NCBI GenBank assembly: GCA_022497145.1
Contig: MU385901.1
Location: 1 to 64,000, forward strand
Direction of reading: 5' to 3'
Length of the DNA: 64,000 nucleotides
DNA from: Rostrohypoxylon terebratum
Lineage: Eukaryota > Ascomycota > Sordariomycetes > Xylariales > Hypoxylaceae
Shown: positions 57,185 to 64,000 of the stretch, one piece after another
Position numbering within the stretch: the first letter of the stretch is position 1
Layout of the letters: the number at the start of each line of letters is the position of its first letter
Position numbers and translations under genes: made by a program
Notes under the pieces: model-generated
Seen by the model: only the letters and a program-made list of their open reading frames with translations
Database searches by the model: none
Told to the model about the DNA's origin: nothing

Positions 57185-59970
57185 TCCCGACGCCGGGTCG
57201 AATCAAAGACATTTCCGCCTTCGTTCCTTGAGTACCACAACGGATCCCCTCTTAAGATTGGAAGGAGTAAGGATATGTCTTTCTTGGGCATTTTCTACGA
57301 CATCTGCATATTTCGTAATGGGCGATTTTTTAGACATCAAGTTTGACCTTGTGATACCACAAGTGGATAGGATCCAGACTGAGTTCACTACGCGGAAGCA
57401 TACCGCAACTTTATGAGGTACCTTTGGAACAGGCAAACAACAAGATCCACGATGCCCCTCAACATAATGGAGGACATCGAATCTAGCCCCCTCCCCCACT
57501 AAGGACAGGGGGGAAAACCTCTTTACAGTCCCAGAAAGTTCTTGAAATCCGGAGATATTGGGAAGGCAGATTCACATCGATGCTATTGGGAAGGAGTTTC
57601 AGCTGCAAATGTGAAGGGTGAAGGGCGAATACTCCGATACTTTCTCTCTCTGGACCAGAGCTTTCGAGTCATACTGTCATGCTGTCACCCTGATTCTGAT
57701 TTTCTCTTTTTCTTACTACTTTTGCACAGCCAGGGTTGGAGGGGAAACTCACGAACGCAGGAAGGACTTTGATAGGATTGTTTGGCGATCGGAGTGCATC
57801 TGAATTGATTTGATCGTCTACGCCACGCCATCCTTGATACTACGATACCTGATACCTTGTGATTACCTTTAATAGAACGTGAATCTGGATCTTTATTCAG
57901 ATTCAAGTAGGTACCCGTACCCACCTATAGCATCGTGTTCCCCTCCGCTTCCCCCCCGCCCCCTGCTCTCCGCTCTTGAATCTCCATGTGCTTTGATCTT
58001 CCTCCGCTCCATTTGCCTCATTTCCGCCCACATATGAAAACGGATCCGACAGAAAAGCAAAATACTTCCGACTTCTACCGACGACATTCCCGAAATTTAT
58101 CTGCAATGCAGCAAACTGTTGTCTCGGTCAAGCCCAAGCAGAGGTTCCACGTATTCAGCTCCAGGTTTGCGAAGGGGTCTAATGTAACGGAAAGCTTGCT
58201 TGGACCTACGCAGGGGGGGGGGATAGCCTCAGTGCAACATAGCAACACAGCAACGTATTTTGACAGCTACTGAATTTTTTTCCCTTTTTATTTTCTGCCT
58301 ATAATTATATGCATAGTGCTTTCATCACATGAGTATCAGCAGGTAGATATGTGATCATTTGTCGCAATGGTTCTATCGAGGCTCGTTCTGCATCTACTAT
58401 GTACAGATCCAAACTGCAGGCCCCCAGGCGCCTCTACCCAGCAGACCTGCATATTGGATGCATGCTTAGCTACATGGTTAGTAGCTGAGTGAGGCAATTA
58501 CCTCGGTACTATTTAGACTTTGAGTGAAATAATAATATAATCATACCTACCTAAATTTCTTGTGATTGAGGCTATAGCTTCAACGTCTTCTTACAAGAAT
58601 AAGGAAGGTCAAAATTAGTAAGACCTCAATGTCGGGTAAGGGTTAGCAGACGATAGAATGATAGCAAGACGAAACAACCTTAACGGACTATGTGGTAAGG
58701 ACTAGGTAGTAGGTACATAGTAATCGTAGGGTGAGGTACACGGTACGGACTTCTCAAGTTCTCAGGTTGAACAAGAGGTAACCGGAAAACGACTAGTTCG
58801 CAGCGTGTTCTACATCTTATCATACCTAGGTCCTAGGTACATGGCGGCGTTCGTATAAATCGGTACATTTTAGCTGCACCGGCTCGGCTCCCAGTGCGCT
58901 TCCTACCAATCGTCCAAGACATTCGGGGTGATGCCATATGGAGGCTGCTGCGCTATAAGCTGCAGAAGGGGTGGGAGGACAAGAAAAAAAGGGAAAAAAA
59001 GGGGGGAAAAAAGGAAAGGGAAAGACAGCAAGGCAGAATTGTGGTGGATGGGAAATTATAACTTCCGCCATCGATTATTAAATCCCGAAATGTCGATAAG
59101 AGGGAACGCCATGTTCGTAACCTCGCATATTTGGTACTGCCGTATTTCCACACTACCTGATAGGGCGTGGGGTCCCTTTTATGGTCCCTTTTATGGTCCT
59201 CTAGAGATATTACGGAGAATATTACTCAGATGTTTGGCGATATAATAGACATCATGGATATCTATCTCCTCGCTATTCTTCTTTCCTAATACATGCACCC
59301 GCTTCCCGAGCACCTAACTGATTGCCGATTACATAGTCATAAGTGCTAACGGCAAGGAAGTAAGAATATGGAGATAGAGGAACCTCGAAAGCTTGTTCGT
59401 TCAACATAACCGGAGTCGGGGCTCCTGTACTTGCTTTATACGGCATCGAGGCCACCAATGGCATCAGTCGCAAACCGATATCTATGCCTCTTTTATCTCT
59501 AGCCTATTTTCCACGGAACGCCGGCCGAAAAAAAATTACCCTTAACTACCTACCTACCAGCGCTCTTATCTAACTAAGGAAGTACTCCGCTCCGGCGCGA
59601 ACCGCTGGCGTAGGCTTCGGAGTATAGACTATCTCTATCTATCTGCAGCGCTTCGTGAGGTTAGGTAATATCTGTTGGATAATATATTGCGAACATATAT
59701 AATAAGTACTATATATACTGTACATATCTTTATCTGCGTGCTATAGTCCATAAACTCCCCTCCTAGAATTCGACGGACGAGGATAGAACATATCTCTCTT
59801 TCTTGCCCAATCTCAAAATTTAATCCCTTGGAACCTTGAATTCAATCTTTGTTCTTTGGTATATTACGCCAAGATATATCCAGGGTTACTGTTCCCTACC
59901 CAACGTTTGCCGGGCAGCTTCTGCAGGTCACACCCTATCCTCTTTCATATCACAGCTGTAAGGGAGAGCG
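57185..59970. other. Intergenic region, 2.8 kb
   Basis: 3' flank of CDC42 and 5' flank of the ureohydrolase gene. Contains a dispersed motif copy (ACCTAGGTCCTAGGTAC at 58824-58840), a purine-rich run at 58981-59025 and the repeated 10-mer TCCCTTTTATGG near 59170-59195. No gene supported; open frames there look random. Confidence 0.45.
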
Positions 59971-61436
59971 ATGAGGCCGAGATCATTTCTCTGCCTTGCG
60001 TTGAGCTACGGCTCGGCCGTCGTCCGAGCTTGCGCTGGACACGGCGAGGTGAGGGAATGGAGTCAAGAGGAGTTGGATGAGTTGGAGAAGAAATGGGGGG
60101 CCGAGGTAAGAGATCATGTCTTGTTGATATTACTCCTTTCGAAGGCCAATTGGTGATTTGAGGTTACGATTACTTTCGGCAGTAATTGGGATTTTATTAC
60201 GATTCATGTATGCTTTCTTTCTATATGGATTATGATGACTGACCATGAGCATATAGTGGGGTTTCTCGGGCATCTCCGCCTTCGCCCATCTTCCGTATTA
60301 TAAGTGCCTTACGACCCCGAGCGAGCGGTTCGACATCGCCATCATCGGCGCTCCCTTTGACACCGCGGTGAGCTACCGACCTGGTAAGTCTACTTCTCTA
60401 CTTACTCTACTTACTTACCTACCACATATAGGATTATATACTCGACCCCTCATCTACATCCGCGAATCTAGGTACATAGCTAAACCTCGTCCCAGGCGCT
60501 CGCTTCGGCCCCCGCGCCATCCGCGCAGCCTCGGCGCGACAGACCTCCTTCCGGGGGTTCAACCCGCGGGCCGGCATAAACCCGTACCAGAACTGGGCGC
60601 GGATCCTGGACTGCGGGGACATCCCGATCACGCCGGTGGACAACGGGATCGCGCTAAAGCAGATGACCGCCGCGTTCACGGAGCTGGGGTCGCGGCCGCC
60701 CGTGTCCCCCCTCCTCTCCAAGCCGAAGCTGGTCACGCTGGGAGGCGACCATAGCCTCGCGCTGCCCGCGCTGCGCGCGATACACGAGCTCTACGGTCCC
60801 GTGCGCGTGCTGCACTTCGACGCGCACCTGGACACGTGGCACCCGGCCAAGTACCCGAGCTACTGGGCCAGCGAGCAGAGCAAGTTCACGCACGGCAGCA
60901 TGTTCTGGCTCGCTGGCAACGAGGGCCTGGTCTCCAACGCCACCGCGAAGCCTAACGTGCATGCTGGGTTGCGCACACGGCTCTCGGGGCTGGGGGATTG
61001 GGAGGATGACGATCAGCAGAATTGGTTGAGGATTAGCGCGGATGATTTGGATGATTTGGGCACGAGGGGCATTATTGATAGTATTATGGAAACACTGGGC
61101 ACTGAGGATCCGGTGTATCTCAGTCTGGATATCGATGTGCTGGACCCGGCTTTTGCGCCGGGGACCGGGACTCCGGAGCCCGGGGGGTGGTCGACGAGGG
61201 AGCTGATTCGGATTCTGAGGGGTATTGAGGGCTTGAATCTTGTGGGCGCTGATGTGGTGGAGGTCGCGCCGGCGTACCAGGGAGTCGGTGAGGAAACCGC
61301 GCTGGCGGCTGCCCAGGTCGTGTTCGAGCTATTGAGCAGTATGGTGAAAAAGGGGTTAGGGGAGATGGGGAAGACGGGTGAGGTTAAGGAGATTAAGACT
61401 GGGGCTAAGCAGGAGATTTTGAAGGAGGAGTTGTAA
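59971..61436 (+). CDS. Agmatinase-type ureohydrolase with predicted signal peptide
   Basis: Mn-dependent hydrolase of the arginase/agmatinase fold, cleaving a guanidino compound to urea; agmatine is the likely substrate. Exons 59971-60105, 60257-60383 and 60496-61436 give 400 aa, with GTAAGA and GTAAGT donors. All six metal ligands are visible: His173 in GGDHS, Asp196-His198-Asp200 in DAHLD, and Asp299-Asp301 in DIDVLDP. The agmatinase-like block YRPGARFGPRAIR is created across the second junction. The N-terminus (MRPR, hydrophobic SFLCLALSYGSAVV, then ACAGHG) looks like a cleavable signal peptide, so secretion or the vacuole/ER route is predicted, unlike cytosolic agmatinases. The first half of the last exon (about 60490-60960) is strikingly GC-rich compared with its flanks. 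The C-terminal tail is Lys/Glu-rich. Substrate is inferred from family only. Confidence 0.88.
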
Positions 61437-62596
61437 AGCTGAAAATTGTGGTTCATCGAATCTATCGTCTTCACTGAGGGAGATCTTGCGATTTATTACG
61501 AGAGGGATATGAAGGAAAAATGCCGCCTGTCCTACCTACATAGGATGGATACATACAGTAGGGGACTCGAACTGGGCTATAAGGGCTAAGTGAAGTAGTC
61601 ATTAGGAGGAGTGATTAGGAATAGAGACAGGACTACGGCTTCGAGACATCTTGAGGTCATAGCGTCGATCTATACGGGCAGAACAGGTAGGAGTTGGGTG
61701 TCTAACGCGGTGATTAACATCGCCAGCGATTCACTTCTCTTCAATTGAATTCGAAGTTAAACTGCGAGTCCAGTGTAGATTAACTTTGCCGTAACAACGT
61801 TTGGTAATGTCGTAATCTCGTATATTTTTAACTGGATTCTTAAGATTTTTAAGATTTTATGTTTGTCCAGGGATTCCAAGGATTCAATATTTGCTGAGGT
61901 CATATTGCTTTTTTGGGTACAGTGCCGACATCGCAAGTCAGCTCGATGACACTAGAACCTAGGTACCCCCATGTACATAGATAACATATAAAAACACTAT
62001 TAAAGGGAAGTATATTAAGGTACTCGATCTGTTACCTGGCAACGTTCTACCCGGAAGATCAACCCTTGAAACTGTTGCTTCAGGCAGTTCGGGTTACACA
62101 CGGTCTTTCCTACGTACATAGTATGTAGGTACTGGGAGGGATTTAGGTGACCTTATCTTAGGGGGCAATCGCTGAAACCAATATCAGTTAAATTGATTGG
62201 GGGCATCGGAGTGAGTGTGACTCAAACAAAGGCTGGGACGAAGCGCACCGGATAATCGTCGTTCTAATTAGAAACAGATAAAAGGAGGAGTCAAAACGAT
62301 TTGTAAAGGTCAGAGGGTTGATCAGAACTAACAAATTTCCCCCGCTATCAAAAAAGATCCAAGATCTCTTGGAATTTTAACCCCACCAACCCACCCTCTA
62401 TTTTACCACCACCAATTTAGACTTCACGTTTATACAATCCACTGGACACCTGCCATAAGATTTGAGCTTGTGAATTGAAATTTTATTGCAGTCGCGACTC
62501 AGTTTTGAAGATTCGCTCTTTTCTTCTTATTTTCACCCTTTCCCACCCTTTCCCTTCCAACCACGACCAGGTTCACTCTGCATACATTGGGTAATC
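61437..62596. other. Intergenic region, 1.2 kb
   Basis: Between the ureohydrolase and AsnRS genes, both on the plus strand. Carries a dispersed motif copy (AACCTAGGTACC at 61957-61968) and a TACATAGTATGTAGGTAC string near 62114-62131. A pyrimidine-rich stretch at 62500-62560 probably belongs to the AsnRS leader. Confidence 0.5.
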
Positions 62597-64000
62597 ATGG
62601 CCGCCGTTGAAGAGTTGGCCCAACGGCTCAAGAACGACGAAAAATGCTTCATCGATACCGACGCAGGTAAAGACGATGAGACCGCTGACGGTACCGAATT
62701 CAAGCCCTACAAGTCGCTTGCGTATGCCTACATTCAGTACTTCGAAAAGCCCACGCCCCAATACCAGATTCGAGCCTCCGTTACTGGTCCCGTCGGTGAC
62801 GGCGAAGACCCCTCCGTTCGACTCTTATGGAAAGAACCCGCCAAGAGTGCCGTCAAGAAAGCCCAGGGAGCCCTTGATGCCCACAAGAAGAAGGTCCAGA
62901 AGCAACAGGCTGCCGCTGCCGCCGAGGAACAACTGAAGAAGCAGAGACAACAAACTCTCGAGGCTGCGAAAAAGGTTGTCATCAAACAGGATGAGTCATT
63001 ACCGAAACCTCGAAAAATCAAGATTGGCTGCAAGGATATCGAGCTTGGAGAGGGCGATAAGAAGGGCACGCGAGTTAAGGTGTTCGGACGAATTCACCGT
63101 TTGCGAGTACAAAAACAGGCTACATTTATCACCTTGGTTGACGGATACGGCCAGCTGCAATGCATATTGGCAGCTGGTGACTTGACCAAGACATATGACG
63201 CCCTGACTTTTGCCCAAGGAACATCGCTCGCCCTTTATGGCGAGATGCGCAAGGTGCCTGCTGGACAGACGGCTCCCGACGACCGAGAGTTGCATGTCGA
63301 TTATTATGAGGTTCTGGGTGCGTCGCCGAGCGACGAGGAGGCTATCACTAACAAGGTCTCCGCTCAGCAGAACCAGTGGGATGCTCAGATGCTTGACAAC
63401 CGACACCTAGTCTTGCGAGGTGAGAACGCATCCGCTCTCATGAAGATTCGTGCTGCGGTAGAGGGGGCCTTCACCAAGGTCTATGAAGATCTGCAACTCA
63501 CCAAGGTCTCGCCGCCTGCCTTGGTCCAGACTCAGGTGGAAGGTGGTGCTACCCTCTTTAGCGCACCCTACTACGAGGAGATGGCGTACCTGACTCAGTC
63601 ATCTCAACTCTATCTCGAGACCGTTATCCCCAGCTTGGGAGACGTCTACTGTATCGAGAAATCGTTCCGTGCCGAGAAGAGTTTGACGCGCCGTCATCTC
63701 TCCGAGTACACCCACATCGAGGCTGAGCTAGACTACATCGACTTCAACGATTTGCTAGACCATCTTGAGGAGGTTATATGTCGTGTTATTGACATCGTGC
63801 TGGCTAACCCCGTCATCGCCGCGCACTTGAAGGAGCTTAACCCGACTTTCCAGAAGCCCTCTCGCCCCTTCTTGCGCATGAAGTACAGCGACGCTATTGA
63901 TTGGCTCAACGCTCAAGATCCTCCTATCCCCAACGAGGAGGGCAACCCCCACGTGTTCGGAGACGACATCGCAGAGGCTGCTGAGCGTCGGATGACGGAC
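62597..64000 (+). CDS. DED81: Cytosolic asparaginyl-tRNA synthetase (3' end beyond the window)
   Basis: Class II synthetase charging tRNA-Asn. The reading frame is open from the ATG at 62597 to the window edge (468 codons), so the gene is truncated by the window, not broken. Residues 1-75 resemble the eukaryote-specific N-terminal extension (KPYKSLAYAYIQYFE). A Lys/Gln/Ala-rich helix follows at about 88-125. The OB-fold anticodon-binding domain starts at VKVFGRIHRLR (about 155) and includes FITLVDGYGQLQCIL. The catalytic core begins after about residue 260 and shows ATLFSAPYYEEMAYLTQSSQ, and motif 2 FRAEKSLTRRHLSEYTHIE with its class II arginine. Asn rather than Asp specificity is judged from the overall match to fungal/animal cytosolic NARS. 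Motif 3 lies outside the window. No intron is seen in this part. Confidence 0.92.
   Translation, partial: MAAVEELAQRLKNDEKCFIDTDAGKDDETADGTEFKPYKSLAYAYIQYFEKPTPQYQIRASVTGPVGDGEDPSVRLLWKEPAKSAVKKAQGALDAHKKKVQKQQAAAAAEEQLKKQRQQTLEAAKKVVIKQDESLPKPRKIKIGCKDIELGEGDKKGTRVKVFGRIHRLRVQKQATFITLVDGYGQLQCILAAGDLTKTYDALTFAQGTSLALYGEMRKVPAGQTAPDDRELHVDYYEVLGASPSDEEAITNKVSAQQNQWDAQMLDNRHLVLRGENASALMKIRAAVEGAFTKVYEDLQLTKVSPPALVQTQVEGGATLFSAPYYEEMAYLTQSSQLYLETVIPSLGDVYCIEKSFRAEKSLTRRHLSEYTHIEAELDYIDFNDLLDHLEEVICRVIDIVLANPVIAAHLKELNPTFQKPSRPFLRMKYSDAIDWLNAQDPPIPNEEGNPHVFGDDIAEAAERRMTD

Noticed and set aside
60434..60962. Minus-strand frames opposite the ureohydrolase third exon
   Set aside because: They mirror GC-rich coding sequence and lack any domain.

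Overview
The window is nuclear DNA of a filamentous ascomycete, most likely a sordariomycete. Genes are monocistronic and mostly split by short GT..AG introns (about 50-150 nt) with CTAAC-like branch points. The housekeeping proteins read as Pezizomycotina orthologues: Mip1, Nup192, Tel1, Cdc42, Vma22 and cytosolic AsnRS. Fungal-specific families are also present (PTH11-like seven-helix receptor, DHA2 transporter). No bacterial operon, CRISPR array, rRNA or convincing tRNA gene was seen. All exon models below were built by reading splice sites and checking that the reading phase carries across each junction.

Region 1-19 kb looks accessory. A berberine-bridge-like FAD oxidoreductase (484-2052, +) faces a UbiA-superfamily membrane enzyme (2683-3942, -) tail to tail. 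A PTH11-like receptor (5361-6643, -) and a broken alpha/beta hydrolase (7220-7963, +) follow. The mitochondrial DNA polymerase MIP1 (9501-13037, -) interrupts this run, and a 14-helix MFS transporter (15048-16927, +) follows. The FAD enzyme, UbiA protein and transporter could form a small terpenoid or meroterpenoid pathway; that is inference.

Region 19-34 kb carries a Slx8-like RING protein (19168-20748, +), an intracellular-type CLC protein with two CBS domains (21596-24449, -), a neurochondrin-family protein (25384-27526, +) and an amino-acid permease (30093-32093, -). A non-coding element with near-perfect 40-nt inverted arms (about 24759-25112) sits between the divergent CLC and neurochondrin genes.

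Region 34-64 kb is mainly core biology. NUP192 (34642-40078, -) and TEL1 (41124-50305, +) are head to head. VMA22 (50940-51632, -) follows, then a 4.4-kb gene-poor stretch with small tandem repeats, then CDC42 (56026-57184, +), a predicted secreted agmatinase-type ureohydrolase (59971-61436, +) and the 5' part of cytosolic asparaginyl-tRNA synthetase (62597 to the window edge, +).

Intergenic spaces are long (0.5-4.4 kb) and carry many short palindromic CCTAGG/GGTACC-type motifs plus microsatellites.
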